Made by a program: the position numbers and the translations under genes. Positions 1-10,741 of a stretch of DNA of 64,000 bases are shown one piece after another; position 1 is the stretch's first letter; each line of letters begins with the position of its first letter. The notes under the pieces were generated by a model that saw nothing but the letters and a program-made list of their open reading frames with translations, was not told where the DNA came from and did no database searches. The DNA comes from Diadema setosum (lineage: Eukaryota; Echinodermata; Echinoidea; Diadematoida; Diadematidae). The DNA is taken from assembly GCA_033980235.1 (NCBI GenBank), contig CM067076.1:35724709-35788708 (forward strand), read 5' to 3'.

Positions 1-1821
1 TTTAGCTGATGATTTGAAATGATGGATATTGATATAGATTATTCAGCATGATTGTAGAGCAGGTCTAAACATGGCTTTATATTACTATTTTCTTTCATTA
101 TTCTGTCCTCTTGCAGCTGCAGGTACAATCGTTTATATAGCTGTCTCTATGACGGTCTTAAGTTGGTGATTTCTCCTCTTCCTCTTTCTCATTCTCTTCT
201 CCTTGTTCCGTGTGTGAGAGTGCACGCACGCTTGTCCAGGTGTACATGCGTGCGTGCAGTGTGTGTGTGTGTGAGTGCTGTGTTGATGTTCTTTCAGGGA
301 ACCTAATCCTACAAGCATCTGCTCCTATGTAGGGTCCTTTCACACACAAGTTTATCTATCCGTCATGAACGACTACCTTTGAGAATAAATTTCAATTGAT
401 TTGTTCTATATGTAAATACTATATACTGAACTCATAACTTATAATTAATGTGTCACTTTACATTGTCATTGACGGATGTCAATACTAACAGTTTCTTTTC
501 GATAGCAGCGGAATGTAGTATGTAATGAAAGCTGACTAATGTATGAGTTTTTATACGATACACTGCCATTGATTATTGTAAATCGCTTAAAGAAACAAGG
601 ATTTACATGATTGTAATCTTTGATTACCATAATTTTGCGATTTTCGTCGTTAACGTTAACTTTCAATATATCTATTAATATGTATTGAAACGGCGTGGGC
701 CATTCTAGCTATGAAACAGAGTATCATAATTTATGGTGCTTAGATATTCTCGACAATGGTTTGTTTCATTAAACATATCAAAATTGTTTTACTTTTAATT
801 ACATACATTCTATCAAATTTTGGGGCAAGTTTACAATGTGAATGAGTGTCTTATGCTTTGAATATTTGCACCATGTGGCCATTTTTATGCAAGGGCAAAA
901 CTCTTCTTTTCTTGTACTTGGTGGACACCATGCGTCTATAGAATATGAGAATAATAGTTACTTCACGCTAGAGGGGCGTATCAATTTTGAACTTCGTGTT
1001 TGAAAGGCTTTTGTCATCTTAAAGACGACTAATGATGTAGCTCAAATCGACTGGAGCAAGCCCTCTTACGATGCATGCTCGGATCTATAAAGACTTTATG
1101 GTCTACTGCTCCGATATTCCCAAAAGAGACGGGACGAAAAAAACATCAGTACACAAGGATGTGGTTGCTTAGGCGACGCTTTGTATTGTCGGGATGGGGA
1201 TAAAGATGACAGAGGTCCTTTTATAACGTTAAATGTTGAGTGCGTGGCAATTTTAATCTCCCGAAAGTGGGTAGATAGTAGAAGTCCATTCAAAAGGAAA
1301 CTGCCCCGTTCTATTGAACTGTATATCCGAGTAAGCTGTTCTCGCTGTGTTGACTTAAGCTGACACAGCTGACAGCAGTATTCTTACTGTTGCTGATCAC
1401 TTGTTGATTTGACGATTATTATACCTTTTACGAGAAAAAATAGCAAACAAACAAAGCAAAGCAAAAACAAAAAACGAACGAATGTTGCTAGCCAAATAAC
1501 TGAACAGTTCGTAAACTGAAGTTCCTTCAAACTTTTAAAGATTAATACCCGTTCAGTTTTCATGAACGTGAAATTGTCAGGATTTTGCTGTCTAACTGGG
1601 TAATGGCTGCATCACAAACTTGCAGTGAATTTGTCTCGGCAGACAAGATCTTTCATATATTTCTGTGATTTAGTTTTTAATCAAGTGATTAATCAATCCC
1701 TTTCTACCGTTCAGTAATCATATTTCACCACTGTTCGATATTTCTACTATGGGTCCAAAGAAAGGCTATAGAAGCATGATATGTTGCTTTAATATATAAT
1801 CATGATCTTCGCGTTGATTCC

Positions 1822-2210
1822 TTAAAAGGATGGTACAGTATTGGTGGAGATGAAAATTGGGCTATTACTTTTTGTGAGATACCAAGAAAACGCTTATGAA
1901 ATAGTACAGAGCATACCATTTTAAGAGGAATTCAAAGTTTATATGATGAAAATCGGGTTTAGAATAGCTGAAACATCCAAGAACAAAGTAAAACAAAACG
2001 ATCGTAATAAAATGTGGGTCCCACACTTTATTAGGATCACTCTGTTTTGGATATCTCAGCCATTTCAAAATCAATTTTCATCAAATAAACGTTGAAATCC
2101 TCATGGAATTACATGCTCCATCATATTTCATAAGAGGTTTCTCACTATGTCACCAAAAAATGATAAAAACCTGAAGTTAAGTCTCAACCAAAACTATGTG
2201 ATCCCTTTAA
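1822..2210. mobile_element. TTAA-bounded MITE with internal palindrome
   Basis: The left end (TTAAAAGGATGGTACAGTAT, 1822 on) and the reverse complement of the right end (TTAAAGGGATCACATAG, ending at 2210) form a diverged terminal inverted repeat with TTAA at both edges. The centre has a short palindrome around 2007-2036 built on TGTGGGTCCCACA. Related fragments occur at 5805-5885, 39357-39420, 46145-46340 and 48790-48970, which shows a dispersed family. It has no coding capacity. TTAA target sites are usual for piggyBac-type transposases, so mobilisation by such an enzyme is likely but not shown. Confidence 0.6.
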
Positions 2211-2768
2211 ACTCAACTAACAGCTAGTTCCTTGATCGATATTTCCAGGTTATCTATACACGCTGTTTATTCCAGTGCGCGCATTCTTTCGTCTGGCACC
2301 TGGGATCTGGCACCTGGTTTTGTGGCAATTTCCACGAAGGGAGAGGGGGTGGGGTGTCAAATTTCTCGTAAGAGTAACACCAGAGACTGCATACACAATA
2401 TTTTCGTTTCCCATTTGTTGGTAATGAACATTTAGATTTAACTTTACGAAGGTTGCTAACACCTGGTTCTTGTTGTGATCGAGGTGTATGTATTTTTTTT
2501 TTTCATCATTCATGGGCCGGATGGGAAAGAAGAGGTTTGCTCAGCAAGCTGTCTTTTACACCAGCATCAGTAATTATCATCACCATCACGAGGCTTGATT
2601 CCAGCCTGCTCGCTTGCCGTGTTCTACATTGTATCATTTTCTTTTGCAGTAACTGAAACGTGTTTGTATTACTGGCATGACATACTGAATATTATTACAT
2701 GTCCCAGGAATCCACCTTCCTGCTTGATATACTTTGCAATTCGTTTGCTTTGTACAGCAGGCGACGGT

Positions 2769-2789
2769 TTTTTTTTTTTTTTGTATTTC

Positions 2790-2825
<36 letters not shown>

Positions 2826-2827
2826 AC
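2769..2827. repeat. T-run, (CT)n and (CTAT)n microsatellite
   Basis: A T-run is followed by an uninterrupted CT dinucleotide run (about 2791-2812) and then by ATCT tetranucleotides. Simple repeat inside the ATM intron. Confidence 0.9.
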
Positions 2828-2993
2828 TGTCACGATGATGATAGTCGTGTATTGAATGTTATAGGATATTACTAAGTGATCTGAATAACAATTGCTACTG
2901 CTGGCATAAGTTAACTGAACAGATTTTCCTTCTTCTGATTTCACCTCTCTCTCATTTCTCATTCTTGTTTGCCCCCTCCCATGAATGATGAAA

Positions 2994-3058
2994 ACAACAA
3001 CAACAACAACGACGACGACGACGACGACGACGACAACGACGACGACAACAACAACAAC
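2994..3058. repeat. (AAC)n/(GAC)n trinucleotide repeat
   Basis: AAC triplets pass into GAC triplets and back to AAC. Read on the minus strand the run encodes polyvaline, which produces a spurious 94-codon frame; there is no reason to think it is translated. Confidence 0.9.
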
Positions 3059-4414
3059 AGGTTTAACCGCACAACATATCAGATAAATGCGTTCTGGCAA
3101 CCAATAGACTAGTCCAGATACTGGACGATTTCAATTGTCCCACACGCATGCACATGCATGCACCCACACAATGCGCCCAACCGCTGGTTGCGACACTCCA
3201 CCAAAGGGAACTCCCGAAAAAAAAAATCAGGAAGGGTGATCTTGTGTAGTGTACATACAGACACCATCAACGTACGTCCGTACGTACGCGGGGACACTGC
3301 ATACGAATACAGTCAAGGAAGTGGACTACCAATAGACCTACATGACACGCCTCTTTAGGCAAATGGCCACAACAAATCATAAGAGAAAATAATGGCGGGG
3401 GAATAAACAAAGACAACATTTCTGGTGTAAATTTCTACGAAAACAGGTGGCAGACAAAAACAGGTTAAAAGCAGTTTGTAAATCACCTGGGAACACCGAC
3501 CGAACGGCATAATTCTATTAAAATGTCGCCTTATCTTTACAATAAAAAAACACGTTGAACAGTACTAGGTGTATTACACATTAATGTTAGCACTAAAACA
3601 AAACAAAGGGGTTATTCGTCGCTTCATGCTAACAATCGAATCACGTGTCAAAAAATAATATAAAAAGGTCTCGAATGCAGAGGAAAATATCGCTTTCCTA
3701 GATGCCGCTGCAACAAGCCGAAGTTTATAGTGTAAGAACTATACCTACCCAACAGTAGGCCTACATATCATAGCAACATAAATTTGAAACTTCTTTCGAT
3801 CTCACACTCATTAAAATCTGCGTACCACTGCGTGTGAAAATTAAAATGAACATCACCGATATATCAACTGAGAAGCTCCTCTATACGCATAGATACTTCT
3901 TTCTGACTTAGCGATCATCATACAGTAAAAGACGTGACTATCATTTTATTTGTATCGAGTGTAAACCGTTTACCGTAAACGAAAAATACTATACAAAGTG
4001 GCTTCTCCGTTTATTGTCTTTGCCGAAACCATATGGAGCTAAGTACGAAACCAAACAACACGCACACAAGGATGGCACGTTTCACTGAACTTGACACCAC
4101 GTGTTTCGCGAAATGTAGCGATTACATACTTGTTGCGGACTTACTGACTTTGGTCAAGGAGTGAAAATGGAATACATTAATAAAATATTGTAATATTGAA
4201 ATACCGACATCATGAAATTGTTTGAAAACAACAAATGATTATGGAGTACAGAAATGAAAATACCAAACAAAGATTTTCATTCGGAAGCTCTCCAGAACAG
4301 ATGAAAGCATCTCCCCTTGTATGGCACTAAAAGTTTCCCCCAATAAGCTGAGGTTAGTGAGGTATACACCAGGGCTCGACACTATTAACAGTGGCCCGGT
4401 GGACCGGGGCCACC

Positions 4415-4965
4415 AAAAAAAGTCGGATGGTTGCCTTTACTATTGGAAATGGACAGCGGAAACAGTCGACTCTGTAAGACGCTAAATGTCGGATGTTTGC
4501 TTTTAATTTTGGAAATGAATAACGGTAATATTCGACTCCGTATGATACTAAAATAAATGTCGGATGTTTTCTTATACTTTTGGGTTTAAATAACGGTAAG
4601 ATTCAGCTCCGTGCTGTGCTAAAATTAATGTCAGACATTTGATTTTGCGTCCGGAAATGGATAACAATAATATTCGACTCCGTACGATGATGAACGATGA
4701 TGAAATAAATATCGCATGTTTGCTTTGACGTTCAGAAATGACTGCTAATAATTTACAACTCCGTATGATGATAAAATAAATGCCGGATATTTGCTTTTAC
4801 GTTCGAAAGTAAATAGCAATAACATTCAGCTCCGAAAGATACTATGATATTAATGTCGAATATTTGCTTTGACCGTCGGAAATGAATAACAATGATATTC
4901 AACTCCGCATTGCACGATGATAGAATAAATGCCTGATATTTGCTTTCAAGCCCTGGACTTGCGGA
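4415..4965. repeat. Diverged tandem array, unit about 71 bp
   Basis: About 7.5 head-to-tail units begin near 4420, 4489, 4559, 4630, 4711, 4782, 4855 and 4931. Each carries GTCGGATGTTTGCTTTT, then GGAAATGAATAACGGTAA, then ATTCGACTCCGTATGAT and an AAATAAAT end. Units differ by many substitutions and small indels, so the array is old. It starts just after a short G+C-rich segment near 4372-4415. A 113-codon minus-strand frame through it is a by-product of the repeat. Confidence 0.8.
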
Positions 4966-5139
4966 AAGATATGATAATGTATGTTCGCCACTTTTTTTTT
5001 TTTTCATGATCCATTCTAGAATTTCAGGAGTCTGATAGCCATCGGATCTCATTACGATGTTTTTGTATTGTTTACAGACAAGTATGGCAAACATAAGAGC
5101 AAGCCTTCATAGAAGATGAATTACCCCGGTGGCATCATT

Positions 5140-5760
5140 GAACGACAATTCAGGTTCAATGGGCAATCGTCGGGACCACTCGCGACGTTAGAAAAAAATA
5201 AAAACCTCAGTATCGAGCGGCGATTTAAGTTGAATGAGCAATCGTCGGGACGATTTGCGACGTTTGAAACTCATACCAAACGGTGATTTAGGTTTAATGG
5301 GCAAGCCTAGGGACGATGTGCGACGCTTTAGCAATTACCAAACGAATATGTGACCAGTGATTCAAGTTGAATGGACAATCGTCGGGACGATAAGTGCGAC
5401 GTTTGAACAATTATGGATAAACAAACTCGCCACGGAACGGTGATTTAAATTCAATGGTCAATCGTCGGGACGATGTGCGACGCGAAGCCATCACCAAATC
5501 CCTTCACAAAACAGTGAGTCAAGTTGAATACGCAATCGTCGGGGACGATATGCGACGTTTGAACAATCATTGAAACGCCTCGCCGATCAACAAAAGATCT
5601 CTTTAATTGATTAACCGCGACGAAAAGAGACGTCTTCGTTCCGACTCGTCGGGACCATCTATTGTTGACTTTTTTAATGAGCGAAAAAGAGCGCAGTAAT
5701 GAGCACATTAGGCCAAAAATTTAGATCGTTGGGGACGATTGGCGACGATCTTTTGTCTCA
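5140..5760. repeat. Array of spaced palindromes (ATCGTCGGGACGAT)
   Basis: The 14-mer ATCGTC-GG-GACGAT, a perfect 6+6 palindrome with a 2-base centre, occurs exactly at 5241, 5378 and 5461. It occurs with one extra G at 5535, and in degenerate form near 5165, 5303, 5644 and 5725. Most copies are followed by GCGACG(TTTGAA) and preceded by GATTTAAGTTGAATG-like sequence, so the unit is about 62-83 bp. It directly follows the 71-bp array. It lies in an ATM intron and has no cas genes or spacer uniformity, so it is a minisatellite-like array, not CRISPR. Confidence 0.75.
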
Positions 5761-6514
5761 TATCGTCGCGACGAAGATATCTCTCTAACATAGTTTTTCT
5801 CTTGTGCCTAAGAGGTTTCTCATTATCTCACCAAAAAAATGTTATAAACCTGAATCCTCATCTCAACCAGTACTGTTCAGTCCTTTAATTTTGTAAAGGC
5901 ACGTCCCCTTTCCAGAATTTGTGGATTCGCCTCTGCTAATTGCGTGGAGTTCATGTGTAATGGGTCTATGCACAGAGCAGTAATGTGTCAATCTATTTTA
6001 CCTGTTCCTAATGTACAGAAGACAAAACCAGGCATGTGAAAAAAAGGGCATGGGGTTCAGTTCAGACCAACAGTGGGTGTGATATGTGGTGCATCATCAC
6101 ATTGCCCTTATAAAGTCAGAGATTATAAAAAGTATACACAAATCAATATTTGATTTCAAGCTTGGCACCTGGTGAATTAATGTCTGTTAAACCCTCCCCC
6201 AAAATATTTGCCCCACATGAGATGTTTGTTGTGATGATACATCACATAATGATTCTACAAGTAATATACACATAGAAGCAAAAGATGGTTGGTTAGAACT
6301 ATAAACATTTTTTTTTTCTTTTCAAATTGCTTTGTTAGATTATGAGAGTTTGATTTGTTCAGCATGTGAATCAAGCATTGATGCCTAACCTTGTGATGCA
6401 AGTTTGTTTGGTGTTACCAAATCATGACTATTGGTACAATCTCCTCTTTTGGCTCCTTTTCTGACTCCTGACTCTTCTTTTACACTACTTTTTCACGCTT
6501 TCTTTGTCACACAG

Positions 6515-6578
6515 GTGTAGTGAGAAGACAATGGAAGTGATGCACAATTCCAGGGAAGCACTGTTGACAGTGGTAGAG
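6515..6578 (+). CDS. ATM: ATM penultimate coding exon
   Basis: This 64-bp exon sits between a TTTGTCACACAG acceptor and a GAG|GTGTGT donor. After one base finishing the previous codon it encodes CSEKTMEVMHNSREALLTVVE. That matches the segment of the ATM kinase C-terminus just before the FATC region (vertebrate ATM has [20 protein letters not shown] there). It ends in phase 0 and joins directly to the exon at 8421, restoring the conserved ...VVE-VLLYDPL junction. The intron after it is 1.84 kb and holds a Helentron-like element and a MITE. Confidence 0.95.
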
Positions 6579-6674
6579 GTGTGTACACTGTATATCCATT
6601 GCCAGTCTTGTATTGTACAAGTTCACACTTTTTATGTGCAGGGTCAGTTACAGCGATCTTTCATTGTTCATAAT

Positions 6675-7719
6675 TATACCCCCGCCAAACGAAGTTTGAA
6701 GGGGGTATATAGGAATCAGCGGACGGTCGGTCGGGCGGTCGGTCGGGCGGTCGGTCGGTCGGTCGGGCGGTCGGGCGGTCGGTCGGTCGGGCGGTCGGTC
6801 CGTTGCAAATCTTGCGTCGCGAACTACTTCCTCAGTTTTCAACCGATTCCAATAAAACTTGGCACAGATGTGTGCCTTGGGTTGTAGATGTGCAAGACGT
6901 ATTTTTTGACAGTACCCAAAAGTACGTTGCCATGGTAACGGCATATTATGGGCAAAAATGGGTACAAATCTTGCGTCGCGAACTACTTCCTCAGTTTTCA
7001 ACCTATTCCCATAAAACTTGGCACAGATGTGTGCCTTGGGTTGTAGATGTGCAAGACGTATTTTTTGACAGTACCCAAAAGTACGTTGCCATGGTAACGG
7101 CATATTATGGGCAAAAATGGGTACAAATCTTGCGTCGCGAACTCCTCCCACAGTTTTTGATCAATTTTTATGAAATTAGGTACAGATGTTCATCTGAATA
7201 TGTTAATGTGCAAGACGCATATTTCCGCAGTGGCAAAAAGTGCGTTGCCATGGTAACGGCATGTTATTGGTAAAATATAGGGCAAAATGCTTCATGGCAA
7301 AACTACTTCATCAGTGTTCTTCCAATTCTCATGGAATTCATATTGAATGTTTGTCTTAGGATATAGGTCAGCATGACACATTTCTTGACAGTGACAAAAA
7401 GTATGTTGCCATGGTAACAGCTCACATATTATGAGCCAAAATGATGGAAAATTTTGTGTTGCAAACTACTTCCTCAGTTTTTGCCCAATTTCCATGAAAC
7501 TTGGTACAGATGTGTGCCTTTGGTTGTAGATGTGCAAGATGCATTTTTGACAGTATGCCATGGTAACGGCATATTAATGGCAGAAGATCAAGGAAAGATC
7601 TTGCGGATTTAACTACTTCCTCAGTTTTTTGACCAAAGCTTATCAAATGTTGTTTTGACCAAAGCTTATGAAATGTTGTTTGGCGGGGGTATAACCAGTC
7701 GCTGTAGCGACATTTCTAG
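6675..7719 (+). mobile_element. Helentron-like non-autonomous element, family A
   Basis: The left end has TATACCCCCGCCAAACGAAG and a fold-back partner GGGGGTATA. Near the right end GTTTGGCGGGGGTATAA is its inverted match. Inside are a (GGTC)n/(GGGC)n-type tetranucleotide run (about 6724-6800) and about five tandem units near 158 bp; the first two, from about 6803 and 6961, are nearly identical and later ones more diverged. The 3' end is a GTCGCTGTAGCGAC hairpin followed by ATTTCTAG. This plan (subterminal inverted repeats, microsatellite, minisatellite core, 3' hairpin plus CTAG) is that of non-autonomous Helentrons/HINEs. Two overlapping frames of 156-167 codons inside it come from the repeats and are not genes. 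Confidence 0.65.
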
Positions 7720-7943
7720 TTTTGTTTAATAATGAAGTGTATCTAGACGTACTTTTATGCATTTCCCAAGGTATCCACTTCAGTTCTTTGTACTAATTAA
7801 ATGTAACATGCAAAATATAAGAATTGCCATGATAGAGTAGTACACTGTAAATATCCCACATGGATGGCCTTCACTCCCTGCTTCAAGTCTTTATCATTCT
7901 GGTACAAAGGAAAAAAAAGGAAAACTTTTGAGTTTGTCATGAA

Positions 7944-8133
7944 TACAGTGGACTCCCATTATAACAAAGTCTTCGGGACCCGCAGTTTTCTTCCGTTATA
8001 TCGCAATTTCGTTATAACCAAACAAACAAACAATAAAAATACATAGAGTGGACAATGTTGCAGCCTGAATTTTGACTACGTTGTAACTGGAATGTCATTA
8101 TAACCATGTTCGTCATAATGGGAGTGCACTGTA
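7944..8133. mobile_element. Mariner/pogo-type MITE
   Basis: The left end TACAGTGGACTCCCATTATA and the right end CATAATGGGAGTGCACTGTA form a 20-bp terminal inverted repeat, each edge at a TA dinucleotide. It is 190 bp with no coding capacity and lies in the last ATM intron. Confidence 0.75.
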
Positions 8134-8420
8134 TAAAGATTGGTGTTTGCCTCATTATCGTGATTCTTAATATCATTCAGATTATTACACATGGAAACAA
8201 AAGTACTTTTGTGTGCGCTCCTCATACCAAATTTATGAATATAAAAACATTACAAATTTTGTGAAAATTACAGAGCACTTCACCTGCACAAGTGCTTCTA
8301 GTATTGTGTGTGTGCATTGTTTCTTTTGTGTGTATGAAACAGAGTTTTGATATCTTTTCTACACATCAGAACACTTTAGCCACGAACACTAACATCTCTT
8401 GGTCCCTCTCCTTTCATCAG

Positions 8421-8762
8421 GTGTTGCTCTACGATCCTCTCTACACCTGGACCATGTCCCCCTCCCGGGCCCTAGCCCTACAAGCCTTGGACCGCAACGA
8501 GGCTGGAGAGGCCTCAGAGCTCAACGCCACCGGGGCCGACACCCACGACGTTCTCCCCGACGACGATGACGGTGCAGGAAATGGCCGAGAGGATGTGAAT
8601 CAAGTCGCTGAGCGAGTCTTGATGAGATTGAGACAGAAGCTTGGCGGGCTGGAGGATGGAGTGGCCCTGAGTGTGGAGGGCCAGGTTAGTCTCTTGATCC
8701 AGGAGGCTAGGGATCCTAAAAACCTGTCCAGACTCTTCCCTGGCTGGCAGCCATGGATCTAA
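8421..8762 (+). CDS. ATM: ATM last coding exon with FATC domain
   Basis: ATM is the nuclear PI3K-like serine/threonine kinase that signals DNA double-strand breaks. This exon follows the acceptor TCCTTTCATCAG, starts in phase 0 with VLLYDPLYTWTMSPSRAL and encodes the last 113 residues, ending at TAA 8760-8762. The C-terminal FATC domain is plain: QVAERVLMRLRQKL, then VEGQVSLLIQEARDPKNLSR, ending LFPGWQPWI (vertebrate ATM ends LFPGWKAWV). Between lies a variable acidic linker with a DDDDG run, where ATM orthologues also diverge. The kinase domain itself is outside the window. A MITE begins 58 bp after the stop. Confidence 0.97.
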   Translation: MLLYDPLYTWTMSPSRALALQALDRNEAGEASELNATGADTHDVLPDDDDGAGNGREDVNQVAERVLMRLRQKLGGLEDGVALSVEGQVSLLIQEARDPKNLSRLFPGWQPWI

Positions 8763-8819
8763 CTTGACAAGCACACAAAGTAGATGTGCCAAAGTGGACA
8801 TGCTGTCCATTTAAAGAGT

Positions 8820-9497
8820 ATATGTGACCTGCTACAATGAAAGGATCCAAAAGTCGGGGGGGGGGGGGGGGGGGACGATTTTCTGAAAATGGCATGACTT
8901 TATTCCCTTACTCTTCAGCTTTAACTTCGTATATAACACTTCTCATAAACGTACTCGGTTGCGGAGATTTTAGGAGACCATGTCGAGTGGTCTAGAAAAT
9001 CAGCATTTCATGAAAACCGCCTCCAAGTTTTCTTTCCGACGCAATCGTGATCAAGGGGAAGTACAACAGTTTTCACCTCTTGACAATAGAAGGTCTGCTC
9101 ATAGCAACCTCAGCGATGTTCATTCAAGCTGTAATAGCGCCAGCGGTCTACCCATGACCAATCATCAACCAGGGTGCCACGCACTGACCAATGAGATCAC
9201 TCCCTCATTGCTAGGGGCGGAGTCTATCTGCGGCGGTAAATCCAAATCTTCGGACACGTTTCTGTTCCATTGAAAGTCACAAAATCATGGCCCAGAAAAA
9301 CCTATATTTCTTGCCTTTCCTTTAATCATTTAGCTTCAAAATTTCGGCAGATGATAGACAAAACATTACACTACAAAATCATGCCAAAAATAGAAATTCG
9401 GTGGTTTGACCGATTTTGATGATCTGACTTCAAACTCAATTTTCTCAGCTTTGCCGTCAGCGACTTTAGGATCCTTTTGTTTTGGCGGGTCACATAT
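8820..9497. mobile_element. 678-bp MITE in the ATM 3' flank
   Basis: ATATGTGACCTGCTACAATG at the left and the reverse complement of the right end (ATATGTGACCCGCCAAAAC) start a terminal inverted repeat of about 35 bp that runs on into AAGGATCC and AAGTCG. A G-run follows the left TIR (about 8858-8874). A 97-codon frame (8980-9273) inside it resembles no family I know. The same TIR family bounds 53544-54229, and a single diverged end is seen at about 55378. It starts 58 bp after the ATM stop, so it may be transcribed as part of the 3' UTR. Confidence 0.75.
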
Positions 9498-10359
9498 GTG
9501 TTTTTCCATTTCTGACAATCCAGACTTCATTGTTGTGCATTATATGTTTCCTTTCTAGAGAACTAAGATATCACTTAACATGCAGGGCAGGTGACTGTAT
9601 GCATAATGATATGAATTTGTTTTAACTCATGTGAATGTACAAGTATTCAGACATGCTGATACTATTTTACAGGACAGTATTATTTTTTGCCAACAATGCT
9701 GCAACACTTTTTTCCTTTTTTTTTCTCTCTCTCTTTTTGCTATACATTGCTATACATGTGTCTTGCAGTGAAGGTAAAAACACTATTTTTCAGCAAAATA
9801 AAAACAAAGAAACAACAAATATGTATATGCCTTTTCAGCCCTATGGATGCTGCACTGGTAAGGTTGGCATCCCCATGTATTAATAGTGAGGCAGTCATTT
9901 TTCAGACATTAAACCTATACAGCAGCCACCTTAACTTCTTCCAAGTTTGTTGAAACACAAAGCGAACACCATTTTGCCATAATATACATGTTTGTTTGGC
10001 TGCAGTCACAAGACAATGATTCTCTGTTTTTCCAGACTGGAGTAAATCAGTCTAATGAATTTATGAGCCTCATTATACAAAGGTACCAAGGTAGTTTTAA
10101 GTCAAATCCATGGTTTAAGACACACTCCTCTAAAACGGAAACTTTACACTTTGTCCATTGGATTGACGATTTAAACAACGGATGAGCAAAATATTGCCTG
10201 TTTTTTGTACAGTGGGCCTATTCAGCAAAGTGTGACAGGGCATAAAGGAGGCAGTAAGACTGAAAACCTCCCCAGAGAACAAGGCATGAGAAAGCCTCGG
10301 CTATCTGTAGCAGTGAACAGTGAAAGTGATAATGTTTTTGTGAATGTTTTGTCTACACA
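9498..10359. other. ATM 3' flank, nothing recognised
   Basis: AT-rich non-coding sequence. A possible plus-strand AATAAA at 9797-9802 could end the ATM transcript, but it is a weak case because it lies 1 kb after the stop in an A-rich stretch. Confidence 0.4.
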
Positions 10360-10436
10360 CTAACCCGTTGAGGACGGGCTGATTTTGCTATAGACATCTG
10401 CCCAAGTAAACTCGGGACTCGTCTTCAGTGGGTTAA
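10360..10436. mobile_element. Miniature TTAA element (about 77 bp)
   Basis: It starts TAACCCGTTGAGGACGGGCT and ends CAGTGGGTTAA, so the ends are inverted TTAACCC motifs. A related copy lies at 34332-34424 (same internal GGGCTGATTTTGCT and GGACTC(A/G)TCTTCAG). Another short TTAACCCG...CGGGTTAA element is at 51275-51354. Confidence 0.55.
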
Positions 10437-10500
10437 TTGCATATAGTGTACTATTAGCGAGTATGGTGTATGGTTGTGCATATACATTGTAAAGGGTCTA

Positions 10501-10708
10501 AGGCAATTACCCCCTGGGCAATTACCCCAGACCCTTCCCCTGGCCCTAATCCTAATCCTAATCTTGAATCTAATCCTAACCCTAACCCAAACTCCTAACC
10601 CTAAACCTAACCCTAAACCTAATCTTTACTCTAACCTTACCACTAACCAGTATTTAGCCGGGGGGGGGGGGGGGGGGGGGTAATTGCCCTCTGGGGGTAA
10701 TTGCCCTG
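10501..10708. repeat. Fold-back element with telomere-like core
   Basis: GGCAATTACCCCCTGGGCAA at the left is matched by the inverted TAATTGCCCTCTGGGGGTAA at the right. The loop (about 10540-10640) is a degenerate CCTAACC/CCTAAAC hexamer-like run followed by a pure G-run (10661-10680). The run resembles (CCCTAA)n telomere repeats but is interrupted and sits between inverted arms. It is therefore more likely a dispersed element than an old telomere. Confidence 0.65.
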
Positions 10709-10741
10709 ATACGATTGTAACATTCACAACTGCCAATACAT

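Larger units (their letters stand above)
1..6514 (+). other. ATM: ATM intron (upstream part)
   Basis: No coding exon is recognisable before the ATM exon at 6515. I looked for the expected preceding segment (a GMGITGVEGVF-like peptide) on the plus strand and did not find it, so the previous exon probably lies left of the window. The stretch holds a short TG run (259-274), a MITE at 1822-2210, microsatellites near 2.8 and 3.0 kb and two tandem arrays (4415-4965 and 5140-5760), listed separately. The remainder, including 300-1800 and 3060-4400, shows nothing I can name. Confidence 0.6.

Noticed and set aside
2816..3100. 94-codon minus-strand frame with a polyvaline run
   Set aside because: It is the translation of the AAC/GAC trinucleotide repeat; no domain, no splice signals.
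5140..5760. CRISPR-like array
   Set aside because: Repeats are short and degenerate, spacers vary and also share sequence, and the locus is an intron of an animal gene with no cas genes.
6648..7273. Frames of 156 and 167 codons on both strands with internal repeats
   Set aside because: They read through tandem units of a non-coding element; the repeated peptides reflect the DNA repeat.
8980..9273. 97-codon ORF after ATM
   Set aside because: It lies wholly inside a MITE bounded by TIRs and resembles no known family.
10540..10640. True interstitial telomere from a chromosome fusion
   Set aside because: The repeat is degenerate and short and sits between inverted arms of a small element.
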